A DNA stretch of 64,000 nt from Calliopsis andreniformis. Its lineage: Eukaryota > Arthropoda > Insecta > Hymenoptera > Andrenidae. Numbering within the stretch: the stretch's first letter is position 1; every line of letters starts with the position of its first letter. The stretch is taken from contig NW_027480533.1 of assembly GCF_051401765.1 (NCBI RefSeq), positions 124,001-188,000 on the forward strand, read 5' to 3'. This document shows positions 37,930-50,650 of the stretch, piece after piece. The translations under genes and the position numbers were made by a program. The notes under the pieces were generated by a model, which was not told the DNA's origin, did not search any database, and worked only from the letters and a program-made list of their open reading frames with translations.

Positions 37930-40259
37930 CTTCAATCCTCAACCCTCAATTCTCAATCCTCATTCCTCAATCCTCAGACCTCAAACATCAATGCTCAACC
38001 CTCAGTCCTCGTCCTCAATCCACAACGCTCAATCCTCGATCCTCAATCTTCAATCATCAATATTCGATCTTCAATCCTCAATCCTCAATCCTCAATACTC
38101 AATCCTCAATCCTCAATCCTCAATCCTCAATCCTCAATCTTCAATCCTCAAACCTCAATCCTCAATCCTCAATCCTCAATCTTCAATCCTCAATACTCAA
38201 TCTTCAATCCTCAATCATCAATCCTCAATCCTCAATCCTCAATCCTCAATCCTCAATCGTCAGTCTTCAATCCTGAATACTCAATCTTCAATACTCAATC
38301 CTTAGTCCTCAATCCTCAATCCTCATTCTTCAATCCTCAATACCCAATCCTCAATCTTCAATCCTCAATCCTTAATCCTCAATCCTCAATCCTCAATTCT
38401 CAATAGTCAATCTTCAATCCTCAGTCCCAAATCCTCAATCTTCAATACTCAATCCTCAATCCTCAATCTTCAATCCTCAATACTCAGTCTTCAATCCTGA
38501 ATCCTCAATCCGCAATCCTCAGTCCTCAATCCTCATTCTTCAATCCTCAATACCCAATCCTCAATCTTCAATCCTCAATCCTCAATCCTCAATTCTCAAT
38601 CCTCAATCCCCAATCCTCAATCCTCAATCCTCAATCCTCAATCCTCAATTCTCAATCCTCAATCCTCAATCCTCAGACCTAAAACAGCAATAGTCAACCC
38701 TCAGTCCTCGTCCTCAATCCACAACCATCAATCCTCAATCCTCAATCTTCAATCATCAGTATTCAATCTTCAGTCCTCAATCCTCAATCCTCAATCCTCA
38801 ACCCTCAATCCTCAATGTTCAATCCGCAATACCCAATCCTCAATCTTCTATCCGCAATCCTCAATCCTCAATCCTCAATCCTCAATCCTCAATCCTCAAT
38901 CTTCAATCCTCAATACTCAACCTTCAATTCTCAATACTCAATCCTCAATCCTCAATCCTCATTCTTCAATCCTCAACACCCAATCCTCAATCTTCAATCC
39001 TCAATCCTCAATCCTCAATTCTCAATCCTCAATCCTCAATCCTCAGACCTTAAACATCAATACTCTACCCTCAGTCCTCGTCCTCAATCCACAACACTCA
39101 ATCCTCGATCCTCAACCTTCAATCATCAATATTCAATCTTCAATCCTCAATCCTCAATCCTCAATACTCAATCCTCAATCCTCAATGTTCTATCCTCAAT
39201 ACGCAATCCTCAATCTTCAATCCTCAATCCTCAATCCGCAATCCTCAATCCTCAATCCTCAATCTTAATCTTCAATCCTCAGTAGGCAATCTTCAATCCT
39301 CAATCCTCAATCCTCAATCCTCAATCCTCATTCTTCAATCCTCAACACCCAATCCTCAATCTCCAATCCTCAATCCTCAACCCTCAATTCTCAATCCTCA
39401 TTCCTCAATCCTCAGACCTCAAACATCAATACTCAACCCTCAGTCCTCGTCCTCAATCCACAACGCTCAATCCTCGATCCTCAATTTTCAATCATCAATA
39501 TTCAATCTTCAATCCTCAATCCTCAATCCTCAATCCTCATTCTTCAATCCTCAATACCGAATCCTCAATCTTCAATCCTCAATCCTCAATCCTCAATTCT
39601 CAATCCTCAATCCTGAATCCTCGGACTTCAAACATCAATGCTCAACCCTCAGTCCTCGTCCTCAATCCACAACCCTAAATCCTCAATCCTCAATACTCAA
39701 TCGTCATTCTTCAATCCTCAACACCCAATCCTCAATCTTCAATCCTCAATCCTCAATCCTCAATTCTCAATCCTCATTCCTCAATCCTCAGACCTCAAAC
39801 ATCATTACTCAACCGTCAGTCCTCGTCCTCAATCCACAACCCCCAATACTCAATCCTCAATCTTCAATTCTCAATCCTCAATCCTCAACCCTCAATCCTC
39901 AATCCTCAATCTTCAATCCTCAATACTCAATCATCAATCCTCAATCCTCAATCCTCAATCCTCAATCCTCAATCCTCAATCCTCAATCGTCAATCTTCAA
40001 TCCTCAATACTCAATCTTCAATCCTCAATCCTCAATACTCAATACTCAATCCTCATTCTTCAATCCTCAATACCCAATACTCAATCTTCAATCCTCAATC
40101 CTCAATTCTCAACCCTCAACCCTCAATCCTCAGACCTCAAACATCATTACTCAACCGTCAGTCCTCGTCCTCAATCCACAACCCCCAATACTCAATCCTC
40201 AATCTTCAATTCTCAATCCTCAATCCTCAATCCTCAATCCTCGGTCCTCAAACCACAAT
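37930..40259 (+). repeat. Beta block, copy 3 of 3
   Basis: Matches 29,692-32,021 at 8,238 bp, and its later part matches 12,385-14,137. Landmarks are ATGTTCAATCCGC at 38,815, a TAATCT unit near 39,265 followed by the private CAGTAGGC near 39,280, and a run of TCGTCC modules to 40,160. The homology continues through the degenerate module to about 41,054. Confidence 0.85.
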
Positions 40260-40426
40260 CCTGAATCCTCAACCTTCAGCCCTCAGTCCTGAACAATCAG
40301 TTGTCAATCCTCAACCCTCAAGAGAATATCATCAATTCAAAGTTTTCAATACTCAATACTCAATCTGCAATCTTCAAATCTCTATCCACAAACATCAATT
40401 CTCATCACTCAACCCTCAACACTCAG
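40260..40426 (+). repeat. Degenerate in-phase heptamer module, copy 4
   Basis: Fourth copy of the 167-bp module, 8,238 bp after copy 3, with CAATTCAAAGTTTTC as a private change. It is the last one in the window and lies just before the return to family alpha. Confidence 0.85.
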
Positions 40427-42270
40427 TCTTCAATCCTCAATCCTCAGTCCTCAATCCTCAATCCACATTCTTCAATCCTCAATACCCAAACCTCAATCTT
40501 CAATCCTCAATCCTCAATCCCCAATTCTCAATCCTCAATCCTCAATCCTCAGACCTCAAACAGCAATAGTCAACCCTCAGTCCTCGTCCTCAATCCACAA
40601 CCATCAATCCTCAATCCTCAACATTCAATCATCAATATTCACTCTTCAGTCCTCAACCGTCAATCCTCAATCCTCAATCCTCAATCCTCAATGTTCAATC
40701 CGCAATACCCAATCCTCAATCTTCTATCCGCAATCCTCAATCCTCAATCCTCAATCCTCAATCCTCAATCTTCAATCCTCAACACTCAATCTTCAATCCT
40801 CAATACTCAATCCTCAATCCTCAATCCTCATTCTTCAATCCTCAACACCCAATTCTCAATCTTCAATCCTCAATCCTCAATCCTCAATTCTCAATCCTCA
40901 GTCCTCAATCCTCCGACCTTAAACATCAATACTCTACCCTCAGTCCTCGTCCTCAATCCACAACACTCAATCCTCGATCCTCAATCTTCAATCATCAATA
41001 TTCAATCTTCAATCCTCAATCCTCAATCCTCAATACTCAATCCTCAATCCTCAATGTTCTATCCTCAATACGCAATCCTCAATCATCAATCCTCAACCCT
41101 CAATCCTCAATTCTCAATCCTCAATCGTCAATCTTCAATCCTGAATACTCAATCTTCAACACTCAATCCTCAATCCTCAATCCTCAATCCTCATTCTTCA
41201 ATCCTCAATACCCAATCCTCAATCTTCAATCCTCAATCCTCAATCTTCAATCCTCAATCCTCAATCCTCAATAATCAATCTTCAATCCTCAGTCCCAAAT
41301 CCTCAATATTCAATACTCACTCCACAATCCTCAATCTTCAATCCTCAATACTCAGTCTTCAATCCACAATCCTCAATCCGCAATCCTCAATCCTCAATCC
41401 TCATTCTTCAATACTCAATACCCAATCCTCAATCTTCAATCCTCAATCCTCAATCCTCAATCCTCAATTCTCAATCCTCAATCCTCAATCCTCAATCCTC
41501 AATCCTCAATCCTCAATCCTCAATTCTCAATCCTCAATCCTCAATCCTCAGACCTCAAACAGCGATAGTCAACCCTCAGTCCTCGTCCTCAATCCACAAC
41601 CATCAATCCTCAATCCTCAATCTTCAATCATCAATATTCATTCTTCAGTCCCCAATCCTCAATCCTCAATCCTCAACCCTCAATCCTCAATGTTCAATCC
41701 GCAATACCCAATCCTCAATCTTCTATCCGCAATCCTCAATCCTCAATCCTCAATCCTCAATCCTCAATCTTCAATCCTCAATACTCAACCTTCAATCCTC
41801 AATACTCAATCCTCAATCCTCAATCCTCATTCTTCAATCCTCAACACCCAATCCTCAATCTTCAATCCTCAATCCCCAATCCTCAATTCTCAATCCTCAA
41901 TCCTCAATCCTCAGACCATAAACATCAATACTCTACCCTCAGTCCTCGTCCTCAATCCACAACACTCAATCCTCAACCCTCAATCTTCAATCATCAATAT
42001 TCAATCTTCAATCCTCAATCCTCAATCCTCAATCCTCAATGTTCTATCCCCAATAAGCAATCCTCAATCTTCAATCCTCAATCCTCAATCCTCAATCCTC
42101 AATCCTAAATCCTCAATCTTAATCTTCAATCCTCAGTACGCAATCTTCAATCCTCAATCCTCATTCCTCATTCTTCAATCCTCAATACCCAATCCTCAAT
42201 GTTCAATCCTCAATCCTCAATCCTCAATCCTCAATCCTCAATCCTCAATCCTCAATCTTCAATCATCAAT
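40427..42270 (+). repeat. Beta-to-alpha transition and alpha block, copy 2
   Basis: The first part matches 32,189-32,816. From about 40,850 the sequence is also collinear with 370-1,790 at offset 40,480, through ATGTTCTATCC at 41,054. Family beta and the left-hand alpha block therefore overlap in sequence here. TCGTCC units are near 40,588, 40,948, 41,584 and 41,948, with a TAATCT unit near 42,119. CGATAGTC at 41,564 matches 1,084. Confidence 0.82.
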
Positions 42271-44400
42271 ATTCAATTTCAGTCCTCAATCCTCAATCCT
42301 CAATCCTCAACCCTCAATCCTCAATGTTCAATCCGCAATACCCAATCCTCAATCTTCTATCCGCAATCCTCTATCCTCAATCCTCAATCCTCAATCCTCA
42401 ATCCTCAATCTTCAATCCTCAATACTCAATCTTCAATCCTCAATACTCAATCCTCAATCCTCAATCCTCATTCTTCAATCCTCAACACCCAATCCTCAAT
42501 CTTCAATCCTCAACCCTCAATCCTCAATTCTCAATCCTCAATCCTCAATCCTCAGACCTTAAACATCAATACTCTACCCTCAGTCCTCGTCCTCAATCCA
42601 CAACACTCAATCCTCGATCCTCAATCTTCTATCATCAATATTCAATCTTCAATCGTCAATCCTCAATCGTCAATACTCAATCCTCAATCTTCAATCCTCA
42701 ATCCTCAATCCTCAATTCTCAATCCTCAATCGTCAATCCTCAATCCTCAATCCTCAATCCTCAATGTTCAATCCGCAATACACAATCCTCAATACTCAGT
42801 CTTCAATCCTCAATCCTCAATCCGCAATCCTCAATCCTCAATCCTCATTCTTCAATCCTCAATACCCAATCCTCAATCTTCAATCCTCAATCCTCAATCC
42901 TCAATTCTCAATCCTCAATCCTCAATCCTCAATCCTCAATCCTCAATGTTCGATCCGCAATACACAATCCTCAATCTTCTATCCTCATTCTTCAATCCTC
43001 AATACCCAATCCTCAATCTTCAATCCTCAATACTCAGTCTTCAATCCTCAATCCTCAATCCTCAATCCTCAATCCTCAATCCTCAATCCTAATTCTTCAA
43101 TCCTCAATACCCAATCCTCCACCTTCAATCCTCAATCCTCAATCCTCAATCCTCAATGCTCAATCCTCAATCCTCAATCTTCAATCCTCAATACCCAATC
43201 TTCAATCCTCAATACTCAGTCCTCAATCCTCAATCCTCAATCCTCAATCCTCAATCTTAATCTTCAACCCTCAATCCTCAATGTTCAATCCGCAATTCCC
43301 AATCCTCAATCTTCTATCCGCAATCCTCAATCCTCAATCCTCAATCCTCAATCCTCAATCCTCAATCTTCAATCCTCAATACTCAATCTTCAATCCTCAA
43401 TGCTCAATCCTCAATCCTCAATCCTCATTCTTCAATCCTCAACACCCAATCCTCAATCTTCAATCCTCACTCCTCAATCCTCAATTCTCAATCCTCTATC
43501 CTCAATCCTCAGACCTTAAACATCAAGACTCTACCCTCAGTCCTCGTCCTCAATCCACAACACTCAATCCTCGATCCTCAATCTTCATTCATCAATATTC
43601 AATCTTCAATCCTCAATCCTCAATCCTCAATACTCAATCCTCAATCCTCAATTTTCTATCCTCAATACGCAATCCTCAATCTTCAATCCTCAATCCTCAA
43701 TCCTCAATCCTCAATCCTCAATCTTCAATCTTAATCTTCAATCCTCAGTACGCAATCTTCAATCCTCAATCCTCAATCCTCATTCCTCAATCCTCAATCT
43801 TCAATACTCAATACTCAATCTTCAATCCTCAATCCTCAATCCTCAATCCTCAATCCTCAATCCTCAATCCTCAATCGTCAATCTTCAATCCTCAATACTC
43901 AATCGTCAATACTCAATCCTCAATACTCAATACTCAATCCTCATTCTTCAATCCTCAATACCCAATCCTCAATCTTCAATCCTCAATCCTCAATCCTCAA
44001 TCATCAATCCTCAATCCTCAATCCTCAATCCTCAATCCTCAATCGTCAACCTTCAATCCTGAATACTCAATCTTCAATCCTCAATACTCAATCCTCAATC
44101 CTCTATCCTCAATCCTCAATACCCAATCCTCAATCTTCAATCCTCAATCCTCAATCCTCAATTCTCAATCCTCAATCCTCAATCCTCAATACTCAATCTT
44201 CAATCCTCAATCCTCAATCCTCAATCCTCAATCCTCAATCCTCAATCTTAATCTTCAATCCTCAGTACGCAATCTTCAATGCTCAACCCTCAATCCTCAT
44301 TACTCAATCCTCAATCTTCAATACTCAATACTCAATCTTCAATCCTCAATCCTCAATCCTCAATCCTCAATCCTCAATCCTCAATCCTCAATCCTCAATC

Positions 44401-45051
44401 GTCAATCTTCAATCCTCAATACTCAATCGTCAATACTCAATCCTCAATACTCAATACTCAATCCTCATTCTTCAATCCTCAATACCCAATCCTCAATCTT
44501 CAATCCTCAATCCTCAATCCTCAATCCTCAATCCTCAAACTTCAATCCTCAAACCTCAATCCTCAATCCTCAATCCTCAATCTTCAATCCTCAATACTCA
44601 AACTTCAATCCTCAATCATCAATCCTCAATCCTCAATCCTCAATCGTCAATCTTCAATCCTCAATACTCAATCGTCAATACTCAATCCTCAATACTCAAT
44701 ACTCAATCCTCATTCTTCAATCCTCAATACCCAATCCTCAATCTTCAATCCTCAATCCTCAATCCTCAATCCTCAATCCTCAATCTTCAATCCTCAAACC
44801 TCAATCCTCAATCCTCAATCCTCAATCTTCAATCCTCAATACTCAAACTTCAATCCTCAATCATCAATCCTCATTCCTCAATCCTCAATCCTCAATCCTC
44901 AATCGTCAATCTTCAATCCTGAATACTCAATCTTCAATACTCAATCCTCAATCCTCAATCCTCAATCCTCATTCTTCAATCCTCAATACCCAATCCTCAA
45001 TCTTCAATCCTCAATCCTCAATCCTCAATCCTCAATCCTCAATCCTCAATC
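44401..45051 (+). repeat. 651-bp HOR, unit at 44.4 kb
   Basis: TCAATCG landmarks at 44,401, 44,646, 44,905 and 45,052 reproduce 245+259+147 exactly, more than 40 kb from the left-hand copies. Confidence 0.86.
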
Positions 45052-45702
45052 GTCAATCTTCAATCCTCAATACTCAATCGTCAATACTCAATCCTCAATA
45101 CTCAATACTCAATCCTCATTCTTCAATCCTCAATACCCAATCCTCAATCTTCAATCCTCAATCCTCAATCCTCAATCCTCAATCCTCAATCTTCAATCCT
45201 CAAACCTCAATCCTCAATCCTCAATCCTCAATCTTCAATCCTCAATACTCAAACTTCAATCCTCAATCATCAATCCTCAATCCTCAATCCTCAATCGTCA
45301 ATCTTCAATCCTCAATACTCAATCGTCAATACTCAATCCTCAATACTCAATACTCAATCCTCATTCTTCAATCCTCAATACCCAATCCTCAATCTTCAAT
45401 CCTCAATCCTCAATCCTCAATCCTCAATCCTCAATCTTCAATCCTCAAACCTCAATCCTCAATCCTCAATCCTCAATCTTCAATCCTCAATACTCAAACT
45501 TCAATCCTCAATCATCAATCCTCATTCCTCAATCCTCAATCCTCAATCCTCAATCGTCAATCTTCAATCCTGAATAATCAATCTTCAATACTCAATCCTC
45601 AATCCTCAATCCTCAATCCTCACTCTTCAATCCTCAATACCCAATCCTCAATCTTCAATCCTCAATCCTCAATCCTCAATCCACAATCCTCAATCCTCAA
45701 TC
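45052..45702 (+). repeat. 651-bp HOR, unit at 45.05 kb
   Basis: Landmarks at 45,052, 45,297 (+245) and 45,556 (+259), followed by CCTGAATAATC and, 163 bp after the last landmark, the CCTATGTCCC motif. This is the same arrangement as at 7,111-7,274. Confidence 0.86.
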
Positions 45703-46780
45703 TTCAATCTTCAATCCTATGTCCCAAATACTCAATCTTCAATACTCACTCCTCAATCGTCAATCTTCAATCCTGAATACTCAATCTTCAATACTCAATC
45801 CTCATTCTTCAATCCTCAATACCCAATCCTCCATCTTCAATCCTCAATCCTCAATCCTCAATACTCAATCCTCAATCCTCAATGTTCTATCCTCAATACG
45901 CAACCCTCAATCCTCAATCCTCAATCCTCAATCCTCAATCCTCAATCCTCAATCCTCAATCTTAATCTTCAATCCTCAGTACGCAATCTTCAATCCTCAA
46001 TCCTCAATCCTCATTCCTCAATCCGCAATCTTCAATACTCAATACTCAATCTTCAATCCTCAATCCTCAATCCTCAATCCTCAATCCTCAATCCTCAATC
46101 CTCAATAGTCAATCTTCAATCCTCAATACTCAATCGTCAATACTCAATCCTCAATACTCAATACTCAATCCTCATTCTTCAATCCTCAATACCCAATACT
46201 CAATCTTCAATCCTCAATCCTCAATCCTCAATCCTCAATCCTCAATCTTCAATCATCAAACCTCAATCCTCAATCCTCAATCCTCAATCTTCAAACCTCA
46301 ATCCTCAATCCTCAATCCTCAATCCTCAATCTTCAATCCTCAATACTCAACCTTCAATCCTCAATACTCAATCCTCAATCCTCAATCCTCAATCGTCAAT
46401 CTTCAATCCTCAATACTCAATCGTCAATACTCAATCCTCAATACTCAATACTCAATCCTCATTCTTCAATCCTCAATACCCAATCCTCAATCTTCAATCC
46501 TCAATCCTCAATCCTCAATCCTCAATCCTCAATCTTCAATCCTCAAACCTCAATCCTCAATCCTCAATCCTCAATCTTCAATCCTCAATACTCAAACTTC
46601 AATCCTCAATCATCAATCCTCATTCCTCAATCCTCAATCCTCAATCCTCAATCGTCAATCTTCAATCCTGAATAATCAATATTCAATACTCAATCCTCAA
46701 TCCTCAATCCTCAATACTCACTCTTCAATCCTCAATACCCAATCCTCAATCTTCAATCCTCAATCCTCAATCCTCAATCC

Positions 46781-49084
46781 TCAATCCTCAATCGTCAATC
46801 TTCAATCCTCAATACTCAATCGTCAATACTCAATCCTCAATACTCAATACTCAATCCTCATTCTTCAATCCTCAATACCCAATCCTCAATCTTCAATCCT
46901 CAATCCTCAATCCTCAATCCTCAATCCTCACTCTTCAATCCTCAAACCTCAATCCTCAATCCTCAATCCTCAATCTTCAATCCTCAATACTCAAACTTCA
47001 ATCCTCAATCATCAATCCTCAATCCTCAATCCTCAATCCTCAATCCTCAATCGTCAACCTTCAATCCTGCATACTCAATCTTCAATCCTCAATACTCAAT
47101 CCTCAATCCTCTATCCTCAATCCTCAATACCCAATCCTCAATCTTCAATCCTCAATCCTCAATCCTCAATTCTCAATCCTCAATCCTCAATCCTCAATAC
47201 TCAATCTTCAATCCTCAATCCTCAATCCTCAATCCTCAATCCTCAATCCTCAATCTTAATCTTCAATCCTCAGTACGCAATCTTCAATGCTCAACCCTCA
47301 ATCCTCATTCCTCAATCCTCAATCTTCAATACTCAATACTCAATCTTCAATCCTCAATCCTCAATCCTCAATCCTCAACCCTCAATCCTCAATCCTCAAT
47401 CCTCAATCGTCAATCTTCAATCCTCAATACTCAATCGTCAATACTCAATCCTCAATACTCAATACTCAATCCTCATTCTTCAATCCTCAATACCCAATCC
47501 TCAATCTTCAATCCTCAATCCTCAATCCTCAATCCTCAATCCTCAATCTTCAATCCTCAAACCTCAATCCTCAATCCTCAATCCTCAATCTTCAATCCTC
47601 AATACTCAAACTTCAATCCTCAATCATCAATCCTCATTCCTCAATCCTCAATCCTCAATCCTCAATCGTCAATCTTCAATCCTGAATACTCAATCTTCAA
47701 TACTCAATCCTCAATCCTCAATCCTCAATCCTCATTCTTCAATCCTCAATACCCAATCCTCAATCTTCAATCCTCAATCCTCAATCCTCAATCCTCAATC
47801 CTCAATCCTCAATCGTCAATCTTCAATCCTCAATACTCAATCGTCAATACTCAATCCTCAATACTCAATACTCAATCCTCATTCTTCAATCCTCAATACC
47901 CAATCCTCAATCTTCAATCCTCAATCCTCAATCCTCAATCCTCAATCCTCAATCTTCAATCCTCAAACCTCAATCCTCAATCCTCAATCCTCAATCTTCA
48001 ATCCTCAATACTCAAACTTCAATCCTCAATCATCAATCCTCAATCCTCAATCCTCAATCGTCAATCTTCAATCCTCAATACTCAATCGTCAATACTCAAT
48101 CCTCAATACTCAATACTCAATCCTCATTCTTCAATCCTCAATACCCAATCCTCAATCTTCAATCCTCAATCCTCAATCCTCAATCCTCAATCCTCAATCT
48201 TCAATCCTCAAACCTCAATCCTCAATCCTCAATCCTCAATCTTCAATCCTCAATACTCAAACTTCAATCCTCAATCATCAATCCTCATTCCTCAATCCTC
48301 AATCCTCAATCCTCAATCGTCAATCTTCAATCCTGAATAATCAATCTTCAATACTCAATCCTCAATCCTCAATCCTCAATCCTCACTCTTCAATCCTCAA
48401 TACCCAATCCTCAATCTTCAATCCTCAATCCTCAATCCTCAATCCACAATCCTCCATCCTCAATCCTCAATCTTCAATCCTATGTCCCAAATACTCAATC
48501 TTCAATACTCACTCCTCAATCGTCAATCTTCAATCCTGAATACTCAATCTTCAATACTCAATCCTCATTCTTCAATCCTCAATACCCAACCCTCCACCTT
48601 CAATCCTCAATCCTCAATCCTCAATCCTCAATGCTCAATCCTCAATCCTCAATCTTCAATCCTCAATACCCAAACTTCAATCCTCAATACTCAGTCCTCA
48701 ATCCTCAATCCTCAATCCTCAATCCTCAATCTTAATCTTCAACCCTCAATCCTCAATGTTCAATCCGCAATTCCCAATCCTCAATCTTCTATCCGCAATC
48801 CTCAATCCTCAATCCTCAATCCTCAATCCTCAATCCTCAATCTTCAATCCTCAATACTCAATCTTCAATCCTCAATGCTCAATCCTCAATCCTCAATCCT
48901 CATTCTTCAATCCTCAACACCCAATCCTCAATCTTCAATCCTCACTCCTCAATCCTCAATTCTCAATCCTCTATCCTCAATCCTCAGACCTTAAACATCA
49001 AGACTCTACCCTCAGTCCTCGTCCTCAATCCACAACACTCAATCCTCGATCCTCAATCTTCATTCATCAATATTCAATCTTCAA
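46781..49084 (+). repeat. Alpha segment with shuffled 651-type blocks
   Basis: Mosaic of 651-type sub-blocks (landmarks 46,794, 47,409, 47,668, 47,815, 48,060, 48,319), a TAATCT unit near 47,257, and CCTATGTCCC at 48,482. From about 48,580 it matches 43,105 onward at offset 5,475 (GTTCAATCCGCAATTCCC at 48,756), including CATCAAGACTC near 48,998 and a TCGTCC unit near 49,019. Confidence 0.78.
47815..48465 (+). repeat. 651-bp HOR, unit at 47.8 kb
   Basis: Landmarks at 47,815, 48,060 (+245) and 48,319 (+259), ending just before CCTATGTCCC. The two preceding landmarks (47,409 and 47,668) are 259 bp apart and belong to a partial unit. Confidence 0.84.
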
Positions 49085-50650
49085 TCCTCAATCCTCAATC
49101 CTCAATACTCAATCCTCAATCCTCAATGTTCTATCCTCAATACGCAATCCTCAATCTTCAATCCTCAATCCTCAATCCTCAATCCTCAATCCTCAATCTT
49201 CAATCTTAATCTTCAATCCTCAGTACGCAATCTTCAATCCTCAATCCTCAATCCTCATTCCTCAATCCTCAATCTTCAATACTCAATGCTCAATCTTCAA
49301 TCCTCAATCCTCAATCCTCAATCCCCAATCCTCAATCCTCAATCCTCAATCGTCAATCTTCAATCCTCAATACTCAATCGTCAATACTCAATCCTCAATA
49401 CTCAATACTCAATCCTCATTCTTCAATCCTCAATACCCAATCCTCAATCTTCAATCCTCAATCCTCAATCCTCAATCCTCAATCCTCACTCTTCAATCCT
49501 CAAACCTCAATCCTCAATCCTCAATCCTCAATCTTCAATCCTCAATACTCAAACTTCAATCCTCAATCATCAATCCTCAATCCTCAATCCTCAATCCTCA
49601 ATCCTCAATCGTCAACCTTCAATCCTGAATACTCAATCTTCAGTCCTCAATACTCAATCCTCAATCCTCTATCCTCAATCCTCAATACCCAATCCTCAAT
49701 CTTCAATCCTCAATCCTCAATCCTCAATTCTCAATCCTCAATCCTCAATCCTCAATACTCAATCTTCAATCCTCAATCCTCAATCCTCAATCCTCAATCC
49801 TCAATCCTCAATCTTAATCTTCAATCCTCAGTACGCAATCTTCAATGCTCAACCCTCAATCCTCATTCCTCAATCCTCAATCTTCAATACTCAATACTCA
49901 ATCTTCAATCCTCAATCCTCAATCCTCAATCCTCAATCCTCAATCCTCAATCCTCAATCCTCAATCGTCAATCTTCAATCCTCAATACTCAATCGTCAAT
50001 ACTCAATCCTCAATACTCAATACTCAATCCTCATTCTTCAATCCTCAATACCCAATCCTCAATCTTCAATCCTCAATCCTCAATCCTCAATCCTCAATCC
50101 TCAAACTTCAATCCTCAAACCTCAATCCTCAATCCTCAATCCTCAATCTTCAATCCTCAATACTCAAACTTCAATCCTCAATCATCAATCCTCAATCCTC
50201 AATCCTCAATCGTCAATCTTCAATCCTCAATAGTCAATCGTCAATACTCAATCCTCAATACTCAATACTCAATCCTCATTCTTCAATCCTCAATACCCAA
50301 TCCTCAATCTTCAATCCTCAATCCTCAATCCTCAATCCTCAATCCTCAATCTTCAATCCTCAAACCTCAATCCTCAATCCTCAATCCTCAATCTTCAATC
50401 CTCAATACTCAAACTTCAATCCTCAATCATCAATCCTCATTCCTCAAACCTCAATCCTCAATCGTCAATCTTCAATCCTGAATACTCAATCTTCAATACT
50501 CAATCCTCAATCCTCAATCCTCAATCCTCATTCTTCAATCCTCAATACCCAATCCTCAATCTTCAATCCTCAATCCTCAATCCTCAATCCTCAATCCTCA
50601 ATCCTCAATCGTCAATCTTCAATCCTCAATACTCAATCGTCAATACTCAA
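49085..50650 (+). repeat. 1.57-kb duplicated alpha segment, copy A
   Basis: Collinear with 53,285-54,850 at 4,200 bp (ATGTTCTATCC at 49,126 and 53,326; ATGCTCAATC at 49,286 and 53,486). After a single-base phase change in the mate near 53,943 the offset becomes 4,201. Landmarks at 49,967, 50,212, 50,464 and 50,611 give a 644-bp variant of the HOR (245+252+147). Confidence 0.82.

Larger units (their letters stand above)
42271..46780 (+). repeat. Alpha HOR copy (mate at 56.2-60.8 kb)
   Basis: Starts at ATTCAATTTC (42,271). It matches copy 1 at 1,791 until about 42,983, where 140 bp (20 monomers) present in the left copies are missing after CTTCTATCC. It is then collinear with the right-hand mate, with CCTATGTCCC at 45,719. 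It includes a block with GTTCAATCCGCAATTCCC at 43,281 and CATCAAGACTC near 43,521 that the left 2,824-bp copies lack, so this is an expanded version of the HOR. Confidence 0.83.
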
